Positions 33,566 through 42,552 of a stretch of 45,093 bases of DNA are shown in pieces (within the stretch, counting starts at the first letter, position 1; every line of letters starts with the position of its first letter). This DNA comes from Herminiimonas sp. Its GTDB lineage: Bacteria > Pseudomonadota > Gammaproteobacteria > Burkholderiales > Burkholderiaceae. The DNA lies in the NCBI RefSeq assembly GCF_030655415.1, contig NZ_JAURVN010000008.1, positions 1 through 45,093 on the forward strand, read 5' to 3'. The position numbers and the translations under genes were made by a program. The notes under the pieces were generated by a model that was not told where the DNA came from, did not search any database, and saw only the letters and a program-made list of their open reading frames with translations.

Positions 33566-34702
33566 TTATCCCGCGGTAATGTCATAGCGAGGAAGGCTGA
33601 CTGTGAAAATGCAGCCGACACCGGAGACATCTTGAACGCTTAGCGTTCCGCCATCAGCTGCAACACACTCTTGGGCAATCGATAGCCCCAACCCGACCCC
33701 CGTTTTGTCGCTGCTATGTTGGGCAAACGGCAAAAACATGTTCTCCTTCGTGCCAGGTGCCAAACCACCGCAATGATCTTTAATATCAATCATGATGCGA
33801 TCTGCCAACGCATAGGCATTCAACGTTACTTCTGTATCTGCATGCGTAAATTTGAAAGCGTTCTGCAAAAGGTTCCACACAGCGGAGAATAAAAGTTCGC
33901 GATTACCTTTAATGGCAATTAGCTTGTCAACTGTGGTTACTGTAAAGGTACTTCCTCGCACCTTGGCTGCTAGGTTACCTGCGGCCTGAATTTCGTCGAT
34001 GAAATCTGCAACGGAAAATACTTTTGCTTCCCGCACCGGCGTACCAGCTATACGTACCTCGGCTAAAGAACGATCGATTAATACACGTAAAGCAGTAAGG
34101 CTGCGATCAAGTACGTTGCCTGTAGCGCCTGTTAAAGGCAGGTTGCCCGTCTTTGCGGCGAAAAACGCTAGCGTTGCAGTGCCTAAAGCATTACGAAGTT
34201 CGTGGGCAAAAAAACCTAGCTTCTCAGCGGCATCAGCTGCCAGCTTAGCTTCATTCTCAGAATCACGTAAATAGCTAAATTCAGTCACCGCATCTGCAAT
34301 GGCATTATCCAGGCAGCGGTTGAGTGTTCGAAATTCATCAACTTCAAATGGAGCGTCTCGCTCAAACGCCAAATCAGTAATTGCCTGACACAAATCGCCG
34401 TAGTCATGGACCACTTGATCAACCGAGAAACCGAGTAATAAAAGTGCTCTTCCATGCTGCGCAGCAGAGGTACTTACTTCGGATAAGGCAGCGCCACCGC
34501 CAGAAGGACCGGAGATTTTGCGGCTATCCATTGGATCATCGGTTTGTTCGATTACTAGCGTACGGATCAGCTGATCGAGGAACATTGGAACACCGCTTTG
34601 TAATTGCTGCTCTGTCGCAGACCGTCCGGGACGTTGGGCAACTTTAGCTCGGCATCGCTTTTCAAGTTCACTTCGATTATTGAGTAAAAAATCATGCATC
34701 AT
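33566..34702 (-). CDS. Soluble histidine kinase with RsbRD-like N-terminal domain
   Basis: 378 residues. The N-terminal four-helix part (about 4-145) resembles the RsbRD_N sensing domain (HGRALLLLGFSVDQVVHDYG followed by DLCQAITDLAF). Then a HisKA-type helix pair with H167 (FFAHELRNALG), N-box N281 (NLLQNAFKF), D309 (DHCGGL) and GVGLGL (335-340). No membrane segments. RsbRD_N kinases are cytosolic sensors, often near stress-response regulators. The nearest intact partner is the receiver at 32519, on the opposite strand; a decayed receiver lies upstream at about 34844. Confidence 0.9.
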   Translation of the reverse strand: MMHDFLLNNRSELEKRCRAKVAQRPGRSATEQQLQSGVPMFLDQLIRTLVIEQTDDPMDSRKISGPSGGGAALSEVSTSAAQHGRALLLLGFSVDQVVHDYGDLCQAITDLAFERDAPFEVDEFRTLNRCLDNAIADAVTEFSYLRDSENEAKLAADAAEKLGFFAHELRNALGTATLAFFAAKTGNLPLTGATGNVLDRSLTALRVLIDRSLAEVRIAGTPVREAKVFSVADFIDEIQAAGNLAAKVRGSTFTVTTVDKLIAIKGNRELLFSAVWNLLQNAFKFTHADTEVTLNAYALADRIMIDIKDHCGGLAPGTKENMFLPFAQHSSDKTGVGLGLSIAQECVAADGGTLSVQDVSGVGCIFTVSLPRYDITAG

Positions 34703-34843
34703 GGCAACACCTCTATTTCTTAGCCGTTAGGAAATATCGAGGCACTGCATGGATCAACGATACGCTCAGCACAGCATACGCTATTACTCGCAAAGGATTA
34801 TTTAAGGCAGGGGATGATTTGAAATTCTGATTTGCAACGCAGA

Positions 34844-35062
34844 TTAATTAAAGCGCTGCAATGCGCGTTCGACTTCATGCATCAGTAAATCTAACGAAAA
34901 GGTTTTTGTAAAACAGCGTGGATTGGTAGCGGGAGTAACTCCTGTTGCGTGGCACTCCAATATTTTTTCATGAAGTAGCCTACCATCCAAATGAGGCATT
35001 TTCAGAACGGACAAAATTAGACTAAATTGCTTAGCTTGAAGTGGTGCCTTCTTTCATGGATT
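34844..35062 (-). pseudogene. Decayed receiver-domain fragment
   Basis: One open frame on the minus strand ends at TAA (34844-34846). It encodes QFSLILSVLKMPHLDGRLLH (the beta3 segment of a receiver), a shortened middle, then CFTKTFSLDLLMHEVERALQ, matching the conserved KPFSLDLL...VERALQ end. The phospho-acceptor Asp of LSDLKMPHLDG is Val, the lysine motif reads TKTF, the beta4 region is shortened, and a stop lies just upstream of about 35062, so the N-terminal half is gone. It sits upstream of the kinase gene on the same strand, suggesting a former kinase/receiver pair. Confidence 0.65.
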
Positions 35063-35729
35063 TTTATCACATGTTTTGAATGAAAATTGGGCGAGAATGA
35101 GTAGCCATAAGGCTTTCCAGGCAAGTGGCACTTGCGTGCATACCGGCTTTTGCCGTTCATATCAGACAGTTCTGTCGGTATAAGTAACAGTTGTACGACG
35201 CGATGAAGAAGGGCTTTGGAGAAATTCGCTGCAAGTTCTGCATGACTTGGCAGCGGTCCGAGGTAAAGCACTACGACGAGGAAAGTTTCTTGGCTATCGC
35301 ACGGGAACCGAAGTGAATGCATTAACCGCTGGTGCTTACAGTGGATCCCGGCGGATAACGACAACTTCGCTGGCGCACGGTAAAGTAGCGGAGCCGAAGA
35401 AGCCCTGAGGCTGTTCGTCGCACGGCGGGCTATGTCTTCATACTGTCGGCTCGTTCACAAGCGTGCGCTAGGTGACGCCAACCTATCGCTTCAGTGGACG
35501 ACTTTCGACCGCCGCGGAGCTAACGCGTTAGTTTCAACAGTGTCCGCTGTGGGTGGAAGCAGCGCTCGCTCTCGGCAAAGAGGACCGCTAAATGAAGGCG
35601 GTTGAGCTGACGCATCAAATCCCCTGCTGATATTACATTTCAATCTGTGTTTGATTGTCATTAGCCCCTGTGCCAGAATCGCGTGCATCTTAATCTTGTA
35701 TACAACCTCTCTGAGCTAAAGGCATTTCC
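35063..35729. other. Gap without a recognised gene
   Basis: About 670 bp between the receiver remnant and the antiporter gene. Open frames exist on both strands (for example plus 35194-35408) but have no RBS, no recognisable family and poor protein character. A palindrome CTAACGCGTTAG lies near 35518. The segment is probably degraded DNA. Confidence 0.5.
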
Positions 35730-36938
35730 ATGCACGCCGTTACAACCACCGAAGTTTTCCTCATTGCGATGCTGCTGATTTTCAGCGTCCCCTTCCTGAT
35801 TTGGCGCATTTTTAAGACAGATTACTACGCACCTTTGGTGGTTGTACAAATTATGGCTGGCATCGTGCTGGGGCCTGGCGTTCTGGGGGCGATGTATCCC
35901 GATTATTTTAAGTTTGTTTTTAGTCCGACCATCATTCATTCGCTTAACGGCATCGCCTGGTGGGCCGTCATGATTTTCGTAATGATTGCCGGCATCGAGC
36001 TTGATTTGAAGCAGGCATGGGCACACCGTCGCGAAAGCTTCATTACGGCAGGGCTGGCATTAGGTAGTCCATTACTTTTTGGCTGTATCGCAGCGCTGGG
36101 ATTGCTGCTTTATTCAGGGTGGATGGGTCCGAACTCCATGCCGTGGCAATTCGTTTTGGGTATCGGCATGTCATGTGCTGTGACGGCATTACCGATTCTG
36201 ATTTTATTGATGGAAAAGCTCGAGGTGCTACGTCAACCAATTGGTCAGCGCATTCTGCGGTATGCGAGCCTTGATGACATTGCAATTTGGGGCGTGCTGG
36301 CCATCATTATGCTTGATTGGACGCGTGTAGGCCGGCAAGCCGCCTTTCTGGTTGGCTTCACGATTGCCACAATTCTTTTCCGCCGCTTGATGGTATGGCT
36401 CGAAGAGAATGACCGCTGGTTTGTCAGCCTGATTTGGTTGGCTATTTGCGGCTTGGCTGCGGACTGGGCTGGCTTGCACTTCATGGTGGGCGCATTCCTG
36501 GCCGGCGCGGTGATGGATGCAGACTGGTTCGACCAAAAGAAAATGGATTTTCTTCGTCACAACGTCCTGATGTCTATCATGCCAGTCTACTTCCTAAGTA
36601 CTGGCTTAAAGACGAACTTCGATGTGGGTGGGTTGGCGGTATTTGCAGTGGCGGCGGTCTTGTTGGTTGTTTCTGTTGTCGGCAAAATGGCAGGGGTTCA
36701 TCTGGCTGGTCGAATTTTGAATTGGAAAAAGGGTGAAGCTTCAATCATCGGTTGGTTATTGCAGACTAAGGCTTTAATCATGATTATTTTCTGTAATGTA
36801 TTGCTGGATAAAGGCATCATCACCAACCAAACCTTTACGGCATTGTTGTTGATGGCAATCGGTAGCACCATGCTGACCGTACCGGTCGTATATCCAAAAT
36901 TACAGAAGATGAGAGAACTTATCTTCCGTTCACGCTGA
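35730..36938 (+). CDS. CPA2-family cation:proton antiporter
   Basis: 402 residues, about 12 membrane helices, Na+/H+ exchanger domain only. Typical features: VVVQIMAGIVLGPGVLG near the start, MIAGIELDLKQ, the paired acid motif SLDDIAIWG (DD in the ion-binding helix) and HFMVGAFLAGAVMD. No RCK/TrkA-N regulatory domain follows, unlike KefB/KefC. It likely exchanges K+ or Na+ for H+ across the inner membrane. Stand-alone, with no gene coupled to it. Confidence 0.9.
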   Translation: MHAVTTTEVFLIAMLLIFSVPFLIWRIFKTDYYAPLVVVQIMAGIVLGPGVLGAMYPDYFKFVFSPTIIHSLNGIAWWAVMIFVMIAGIELDLKQAWAHRRESFITAGLALGSPLLFGCIAALGLLLYSGWMGPNSMPWQFVLGIGMSCAVTALPILILLMEKLEVLRQPIGQRILRYASLDDIAIWGVLAIIMLDWTRVGRQAAFLVGFTIATILFRRLMVWLEENDRWFVSLIWLAICGLAADWAGLHFMVGAFLAGAVMDADWFDQKKMDFLRHNVLMSIMPVYFLSTGLKTNFDVGGLAVFAVAAVLLVVSVVGKMAGVHLAGRILNWKKGEASIIGWLLQTKALIMIIFCNVLLDKGIITNQTFTALLLMAIGSTMLTVPVVYPKLQKMRELIFRSR

Positions 36939-37007
36939 TAAAGGATGATGTTTGAAGCGTGAAGCATGCCCATCGTGCGCTTTACGCTGCAGCAAATTCC
37001 CATGTGT

Positions 37008-37034
37008 ATGTCTGCTTTCGGCCAAAGCAGACAT
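37008..37034. repeat. Dispersed inverted repeat, copy 7 (perfect type copy)
   Basis: Perfect 11-bp arms ATGTCTGCTTT and AAAGCAGACAT surround CGGCC. This is the cleanest member of the family and folds as a strong hairpin. It lies 70 bp after the antiporter gene. Confidence 0.8.
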
Positions 37035-37165
37035 TTGTTTGTTTAAGATGTATTGCAGGATTAGCCTCACAGACTCGTTGTTAAAAGATAATCTGGATAG
37101 TGCATTGATGGAGTACAGACCACGTGCGTGATGATTTCGACACCTTCAGAATCAATTCATCCACC

Positions 37166-37190
37166 CGACCAATAGCGGACGTTCATTCAT
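37166..37190. repeat. Dispersed inverted repeat, half copy 8
   Basis: CGACCAATAGCGGACGTTCA matches the right half of the family, like 6471-6493. It lies just downstream of the frameshifted oxidoreductase gene. Confidence 0.45.
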
Positions 37191-37221
37191 TCGGAAATTT
37201 TAGGCTTCGTAGCTAAGACTA

Positions 37222-38120
37222 TCAATGCTCAGGAAAGAGCAAAGAAAAATGGGCGCCTACGCCAGCTTGTGCGCCATCTGCAACGGCAATAGCTACGTTG
37301 CCCATTGCACGCGCCGCATCGCCACAGGCGTAGATGCCTGGAACGCTGGTCTTCTTGGTCATTGGTTCTACTTGTATAAAGTCCCCAAGCGGTCCTGCTT
37401 CAAAAATACATCCCGCCTGTTCAGCCAGAGGGCTGGCCATGTGCGTGCGAGACAGGGTAAATAGTCCGTTCATCTTTTTCATCGAGCCGTCTTCCAGCTC
37501 TACATCTGCATGGCCGCTGATACGACGAATGCGATTTTCATCAATTGTGACGCCTCGCTCAAACAAAGATTGTCGTTGAACGTCATCCAGAACGAAGCTT
37601 TGGTTGGTGAACAAAGTGACAGTACCCCAATCAGGCAACATCTGAGCGTGATGCATCGATAGTTCACCGCTTGCGATGACGCCGATGTGGCCCGCATCTA
37701 ATTCATAGCCATGACAATATGGACAGTGAAAGATACTTTTCCCCCAGCGTTCCTGTAGTCCTCAACTGCGGGTAACGTATCGACGATACCGGTCGCGAGA
37801 ATAACGCGCTTACCGCGCACCAATTCTTTATCGGTTTTAATCAAGAATGCACCTTCTTCAATCTCAATTTTTAATGCTTTTGCAGCTAACCAAGTAGCAT
37901 TTGGATAGCACAGTAATTGCTCCTTACCGTCGGCGGCAATATCTGCAGCCGCACGTCCGTCTTGTCCTAAAAAGCCATGGGAATGTGTGGCGAAACGATT
38001 GCGTCGCTGTCCACTATCGATGACCAATACAGGGCGTCTCGTACGCGCCATTTGAGTTGCAGCGGATAGTCCTGCGTAACTTCCGCCAACAACAATTACG
38101 TCATAAGTCATGATGTCCAT
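37222..38120 (-). pseudogene. Frameshifted thioredoxin-reductase-like FAD/NAD(P) oxidoreductase (CPYC)
   Basis: The first part (from ATG 38120, RBS AGGAC) has the FAD motif VIVVGGSYAGLSAA and RVILATGIVDTLPAVEDY. Near 37750-37755 the frame slips; a single missing base restores WGKSIFHCPYCHGYE and then continuous sequence through MHHAQMLPDWGTVTLF to the second FAD motif GIYACGDAA and the end. Restored, it is 299 residues with a CPYC redox pair (37714-37725) at the thioredoxin-reductase position. It is an indel mutation, a sequencing error, or less likely programmed slippage (the site has a GGGGG run next to it). The 5' end overlaps the Rrf2 regulator by 20 bp. Confidence 0.88.
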
Positions 38121-38565
38121 GTACGTCCTTTGTATGTTTATGCTTTGCGTAGCGAAGACTAAAGTCCACCGACAAATCCGCTAGGGTGACGTCGCCAAGT
38201 CTGCTAATTAGCAACTCTTCAGCTTCGCGAAATGCGTCGCCCAGAGCACTGTTGACAGCTTGCTCGACCAGACATGCAGGATTTTCACTTCGGTTTCCCA
38301 TCGCAAAGATGGTAGGGGAGCCGACTGCTTCGTAGATGTCTCGTAATGTCACCTTTTGAAGGTCACACACTAACGACCAACCACCACCATGCCCCTTATC
38401 TGATGCGACGTAACCGCGAGTCCGCAGACCTGCCAACACACGCCTTACCAACACGGCATTTGTTTGCAGGTACCCCGCAAGTTCTTCGGAGGTAAGTGGG
38501 CGTTCGATGTGCGCCATGTGCAAAAGCACATGCAATATGGAAGAAAGTTTGCTGTCTTGTCTCAT
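38101..38565 (-). CDS. Rrf2-family transcriptional regulator
   Basis: 154 residues. Winged HTH of the Rrf2 type (LTSEELAGYLQTNAVLVRRV, then LRTRGYVASDKGHGGGWSL) and the dimer helix. Rrf2 members with three clustered Cys bind Fe-S clusters; here only C67 and C98 are present, so a redox thiol switch (YwnA/CymR-like) is more likely than a cluster. It is transcribed together with, and overlaps by 20 bp, the CPYC oxidoreductase, its presumed target and a common pairing. Divergent from 38583. Confidence 0.92.
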   Translation of the reverse strand: MRQDSKLSSILHVLLHMAHIERPLTSEELAGYLQTNAVLVRRVLAGLRTRGYVASDKGHGGGWSLVCDLQKVTLRDIYEAVGSPTIFAMGNRSENPACLVEQAVNSALGDAFREAEELLISRLGDVTLADLSVDFSLRYAKHKHTKDVHGHHDL

Positions 38566-38582
38566 GTAACTAATGATAGTGC

Positions 38583-38894
38583 ATGATTAGAATATTACCA
38601 AATTTTAGAGTCACTGTGGCCCACCCGAACGGCAAAGTCAGCCAGCCGGAGTATGAGCGGTCACGCAAATCATCAAGTGCATCGCTGATCTTTAAGCCGG
38701 TGTCACAGCTAAATACTTACGATACTTACATGGAGGGCTTGGAACACGGCGGCATCTCATCGTCGACCAATGCCAACCTAATTGCGATCACGCCTTCCAT
38801 GCAAAGCAAACAAAAAGAAATATGGGTGAAGGTGAGCGTCTATACCAGCGATATTGCCGGTCAAATCCCGTGGAAGGATATCTGCGATTGCTAA
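38583..38894 (+). CDS. Hypothetical protein
   Basis: 103 residues with a start 17 bp from the divergent Rrf2 start. Basic N-terminal half (VTVAHPNGKVSQPEYERSRK) and a more hydrophobic second half ending WKDICDC. No signal peptide, no family recognised, and no clear RBS. It may be a gene fragment. Confidence 0.35.
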   Translation: MIRILPNFRVTVAHPNGKVSQPEYERSRKSSSASLIFKPVSQLNTYDTYMEGLEHGGISSSTNANLIAITPSMQSKQKEIWVKVSVYTSDIAGQIPWKDICDC

Positions 38895-39109
38895 TAGTAA
38901 AAGGGCCGCTTTAGTTCTCAGCTGCAGCGGACAGCTTCCTGACCGTTCAACGATTCTTTAGAAGTGAGAAAACCTCGCCTCAGCCAACGAATAAGCATCA
39001 TATAAGCTCAGAAAACTTGAGAAATGTTAATGCATTGAGTTAAGAGATCACCCTAAAATTCCGTACTGATTTAGACAATTAATTTGGAATTAACTTTTAT
39101 AGGAACTGA

Positions 39110-39811
39110 ATGAGCAATTTTCCACGCCCAGAAAGACACGAGCTCGGCTTTGAGTTTTTCTTAAAAATAGCGCGCTTGAATCTTGAAAAATGTTACAAAA
39201 ATCAAACTCCTGAATCGGAGCAATGCGATTTTCATTGGGAAGTATTGAACGTCGTTGACTTGCATGACGATCCAGCGATAGAGGGACCAGTTGAAATCAT
39301 TAGTCAATTTGTCCCTGAAGAGCTAAAGAAGAATGGAAATGATTGGATAGCACGCTCACCTCATGGGCCAATTATTGTTTCCTCGACTTATCTTTCGCGA
39401 GCGTTAAAAGCAAAGAATGCGGCAGCTCCAGATACTGCATGGTCTTATTTAGCTGATGCGATGTATTGGTGCGGCATTTCCGTATCCGGCTTGAGTATTG
39501 ATGAATTGCTTAAGAAGACCGTTGTTAATACTAAGAAATCGCTTGCAAAGTCCGGTGGAAAAGGCAAAGACGGAACATATGAGGCTCTTCGTCAGTACTT
39601 ATTTCAGTTAGTCCGAGATAAAAAACCAGCATCCGGATGGACCTCCCGCTCGCATGCAGTGCGAAGTGTACTCAAAGACGCTCAGTCATTCTCGCAAGAG
39701 GGTACGCCCAAACTGGTCGGAAAAAGCAGCAAAACTATTGATAAGTGGTTAGCAAAGATGCCGGACGCAGCATCACTCTTTCCGATACGAGAAAGAAACA
39801 GAAAAAAGTAA
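39110..39811 (+). CDS. Hypothetical protein of accessory region
   Basis: 233 residues with RBS TAGGAACTGA. Soluble: an acidic N-terminal domain (about 1-100; FHWEVLNVVDLHDDPAIEGP), a middle segment with MYWCGISVSGLSIDELLKKT, and a basic helical C-terminal half (about 150-233, Lys-rich, TSRSHAVRSVLKDAQSF). The C-terminal part could bind DNA or RNA. I do not recognise the family. AT-rich compared with the fec genes; it begins the region with mobile-element genes. Confidence 0.7.
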   Translation: MSNFPRPERHELGFEFFLKIARLNLEKCYKNQTPESEQCDFHWEVLNVVDLHDDPAIEGPVEIISQFVPEELKKNGNDWIARSPHGPIIVSSTYLSRALKAKNAAAPDTAWSYLADAMYWCGISVSGLSIDELLKKTVVNTKKSLAKSGGKGKDGTYEALRQYLFQLVRDKKPASGWTSRSHAVRSVLKDAQSFSQEGTPKLVGKSSKTIDKWLAKMPDAASLFPIRERNRKK

Positions 39812-40317
39812 GTTAATTAGTAATCCTCACTGCCCTGCTTTTCCCACTACAGGAGCCACAAAAATTAGTGGCTCCTCTCCCCCTGATACAGCGCCCGAAC
39901 TCACGGGAAAACCTCCCTCGCCAGTATCACTTCAGCACCGTCGCTCATCCTCGGTCAAATAGCGGCGGTTCTAGTTAATGTCAGCGCTTTGCGCTGGATA
40001 TCTTGCCTCCAGTCTTTGAGTCAACAGTCCGTTGATCAGCCGTTCCGTGCACAAAATTTATTCCCCCCTCTACTTGTTGGCGGCGTATCGGTCGGCTTTT
40101 GAATTTTCTAAACTTCGTTCATTGATTCCAACCTGAACTTAAGGAGAAACGAACACTGATATGAATCTGTTGTGCATGACCTGTGCCTCTAATGAACTAA
40201 GGAGTAATGCTGACTGATACAACGAGAGAAATTGCCCAGCTGCGGCCAAATAGTCACCGCACTAACGTTCAATAAATGCTCCTTGCGAGCTGTAAAACAA
40301 CTTAAGGAATTAAATAA
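39812..40317. other. Gap with hairpin and tiny ORFs
   Basis: 506 bp. A perfect 9-bp stem AGGAGCCAC/GTGGCTCCT (39851-39876, loop of 8) lies 40 bp after the preceding gene but has no T-run, so it may or may not terminate. Further on are two very short frames with good start contexts at 40161-40217 and 40207-40275. No larger gene is visible. Confidence 0.5.
40207..40275 (+). CDS. Possible 22-residue leader peptide
   Basis: AAGGAG sits 3-4 nt before ATG 40207, and the frame runs MLTDTTREIAQLRPNSHRTN-V-Q to TAA, 42 bp before the next gene. A second tiny frame (ATG 40161, 18 residues) overlaps its start. The strong RBS makes translation plausible; it could be a leader for the downstream gene. No family. 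Confidence 0.3.
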   Translation: MLTDTTREIAQLRPNSHRTNVQ

Positions 40318-40689
40318 ATGACACATCAAAAAAATATAGAAACCGCTGGTCCTGACAACACAGAGCAACTGATTGCTTTGCTAGATGGTCTGCAACCGAG
40401 CAAACAGCAACAAAAGACTTTGCTTTTTCAGAAACTTTTCCCAGGAATCGAGCGTGCACTCAATCGGGATGTTCCGCAAAAAACCATCCTTGTGGAGTTG
40501 CAAAAAATGAACTTGTCACTTTCAATGGGCGGCTTTCGCGCATTGCTAGAAAACGAGAAGAAGTTGCGAATCGAAAATGGTGAGCGCATGCAATGCGAAA
40601 CCTGCGGATCAACTGTTTCGAAATCGAAGCCAACGCTTGCTGATTTGATTGCGCCAAAAGAATCAATTAAAGGAGATGACAATGCGTGA
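40318..40689 (+). CDS. Hypothetical protein of accessory region
   Basis: 123 residues with RBS TTAAGGAATTAAATAA. Helical N-terminal domain (TEQLIALLDGLQPSKQQQKT), then VELQKMNLSLSMGGFRALLE and a CETC pair near residues 93-96. The pattern IL-x-EL-x...LSLSM-x-FR-x-LL resembles HTH-like small proteins of plasmids and integrative elements. A 17-residue frame starting at ATG 40682 overlaps its end and leads towards the DUF3987 gene. Function unknown; probably in one operon with it. Confidence 0.65.
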   Translation: MTHQKNIETAGPDNTEQLIALLDGLQPSKQQQKTLLFQKLFPGIERALNRDVPQKTILVELQKMNLSLSMGGFRALLENEKKLRIENGERMQCETCGSTVSKSKPTLADLIAPKESIKGDDNA

Positions 40690-40724
40690 ATCAGATCTGA
40701 CTAAATCATTGATCGGAGTTGAAA

Positions 40725-42182
40725 ATGATTATTGATAATCCGCCGCCTCTATATCCAGTTGACCGATTTCATCTCGTTGCTCAGAACACAGCAGCAGAGA
40801 TTATTGGCAATACCAAGGCGCCGGACGCCCTAGTTGCGACCGAACTTTTGACAACTATGTCTGTGGTTATTCAAGGGCTTTTCGATATACGTTTGCCTAT
40901 TGGGAAGATTAGCCCGCTTTCACTTTATTCACTTTCGATCGCGGAATCTGGCGAGCGTAAGACTGCTGTAGCCAATCTTTTATCCACAGAGATCCGCAAA
41001 TTCGATGAAGCACGCAGAAAGATATTCGAAGCAGCTCTTGTTGAGTACGAAGCGCAATTGGGTATATGGAAGGCTGTAAATGCAGGTTTGAGTCGCAAGC
41101 TAAAACAGCTGGTGCGTGACGGCGAGCCAATTGATCAAATTAGCCAAGAACTAAAGGTACATACTGAATCAAAACCAATCAAGCCAAGATACCGACGTAT
41201 CTTGTTTCAAGATGTCACCGAACGCGCAGTAATGAACGTTCTTGAGGGGGATGGTGAATCAATCAGTTTTATGAGCGATGAGGGCGCACTCCTCATTAAA
41301 GGTGGCGTACTCGCTATGACGGCGACTCTCAATAAGATATGGGATGGCGTGTCCTTGTTATCGTTAGATCGCAGCGATGACGTCAGTGTTGCAGTGCGAA
41401 ACCCTCGCGCTACTATCTCTTGTATGGTTCAAGCGAAAGTGCTTCAGAAGCTTTTAGACAAGCACGGTGAAGTCATGCGTAATTCCGGTCAATGGGCACG
41501 ATACATAGTAGCTTGTCCGGCGTCAACACAGGGAACGCGTTTTACTCTTGGCGGAGAGCAAAGCTGGGATTGTCTGAATAAATTTAATGATCGAATGCGC
41601 GAGTTACTCGAGGAATTTGGACGTCACATTGATTCCGACACCAAGCAGCGTACGATACTAGAGTTTTCTGATGAAGCGACATACAAATGGTTTGATCTTT
41701 CCAACCAAATTGAAATGAGGTTAAGTCCATCAGGAGATCTGTCTGATATCAAGGATTTTGCATCCAAGCTGCTAGAAACCACAAGTCGCGTTGCTGGATT
41801 ACTTCATGTCTTTTCGAAGCAGGAAGGACGTATCTCCGTAGATACATTGGTGCGTGCAGTGGACATCATGGGATGGCACTTGGATGCATTCAAACGTGTT
41901 TTTTCACTTGAATATGCTACTCCTCAAGAACATATCGACGCGGAAAAACTTGAGCAATTCTTTTACAATCAATGCTGGTGTATGGGCATAGCAATCATCC
42001 TCAGAAACGATGTGTTGAGAAACGGTCCAGTTCGTCCGGCATGGCGCTTAAACGCGGCGATGAACTGCTTGATTGCAGAGAGACGCATATCAATATTTAT
42101 GGGAAACAAGAAAGAACATTACGTCATGCTTAACGATGCGTATTTCCATAGCCTGCATCTGCCCATTCGGCAGATTGGATAG
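40725..42182 (+). CDS. DUF3987 (YfjI-like) protein
   Basis: 485 residues from ATG 40725 (CGGAG upstream; a TTG two codons earlier is also open). DUF3987 family: PLSLYSLSIAESGERKTAVA, a Walker-A-like degenerate loop (ESGERKT, near 73-79); a coiled segment; RILFQDVTERAVMNVL; ISFMSDEGALLIKGG; LNKIWDGVSLLSLDR; and a C-terminal helical part. DUF3987 proteins are common on prophages, plasmids and genomic islands and are thought to be primase/helicase-associated ATPases; the exact role is unknown. It follows the 40318 gene closely and is followed by an intrinsic terminator. Confidence 0.88.
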   Translation: MIIDNPPPLYPVDRFHLVAQNTAAEIIGNTKAPDALVATELLTTMSVVIQGLFDIRLPIGKISPLSLYSLSIAESGERKTAVANLLSTEIRKFDEARRKIFEAALVEYEAQLGIWKAVNAGLSRKLKQLVRDGEPIDQISQELKVHTESKPIKPRYRRILFQDVTERAVMNVLEGDGESISFMSDEGALLIKGGVLAMTATLNKIWDGVSLLSLDRSDDVSVAVRNPRATISCMVQAKVLQKLLDKHGEVMRNSGQWARYIVACPASTQGTRFTLGGEQSWDCLNKFNDRMRELLEEFGRHIDSDTKQRTILEFSDEATYKWFDLSNQIEMRLSPSGDLSDIKDFASKLLETTSRVAGLLHVFSKQEGRISVDTLVRAVDIMGWHLDAFKRVFSLEYATPQEHIDAEKLEQFFYNQCWCMGIAIILRNDVLRNGPVRPAWRLNAAMNCLIAERRISIFMGNKKEHYVMLNDAYFHSLHLPIRQIG

Positions 42183-42218
42183 TAGTACGACTCTTGGTAA
42201 TCAGATGCCATGTCAATA

Positions 42219-42252
42219 CAGAGAGAAAGGTATGAAAGCCTTTCTCTTTTTC
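42219..42252 (+). terminator. Intrinsic terminator after the DUF3987 gene
   Basis: GAGAAAGG (42223-42230) pairs with CCTTTCTC (42239-42246) around TATGAAAG and is followed by TTTTTC. Confidence 0.85.
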
Positions 42253-42552
42253 ATTTGCGCGTGCTCATTGAGTACAAGACAGATCATGCTGCTGTCATTC
42301 CATGGTTGTAAAAGAAGAAGCTAGGTAAGGCTATGTGTAGACACGGGTCAAAGTTTCCCGTCTCTTGATTGTTTAGAACGTGAGGAGAAAACGACCATAA
42401 AGATTCATAAAAAATTTGGGCCGCAAGAAAAGCATGCGATTTGCGCGATTAGTCGCACGAATCGCCCTCATTTTTATATGTCAGGTGTTAAAACGCCATC
42501 GCTACCTAGTTCTTAGTACGAGAACGATTCGAAGAGATCAATAGAGATGTGC
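42253..42552. other. Non-coding gap between DUF3987 and relaxase genes
   Basis: About 300 bp between convergent genes. An imperfect inverted repeat GCGATTTGCGCGATTAGTCG followed by CACGAATCGC lies near 42438-42467. It could be part of a transfer or termination site, but nothing here identifies an oriT. No gene seen. Confidence 0.4.

Noticed and set aside
35017..35364. 115-codon minus-strand frame in the gap before the antiporter
   Set aside because: No RBS, no recognisable family, and it overlaps the decayed receiver frame, which has real homology.
35510..35560. CTAACGCGTTAG near 35518 considered as an integron attC site
   Set aside because: No matching R'/R'' boxes at attC spacing and no gene cassette or integrase nearby.
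39851..39876. Perfect 9-bp stem as an intrinsic terminator
   Set aside because: No T-run on either side, so it was recorded only as a hairpin in the gap description.
42430..42470. Imperfect inverted repeat considered as oriT
   Set aside because: It lies downstream of the relaxase gene, the arms are interrupted, and no nic-like motif could be recognised.
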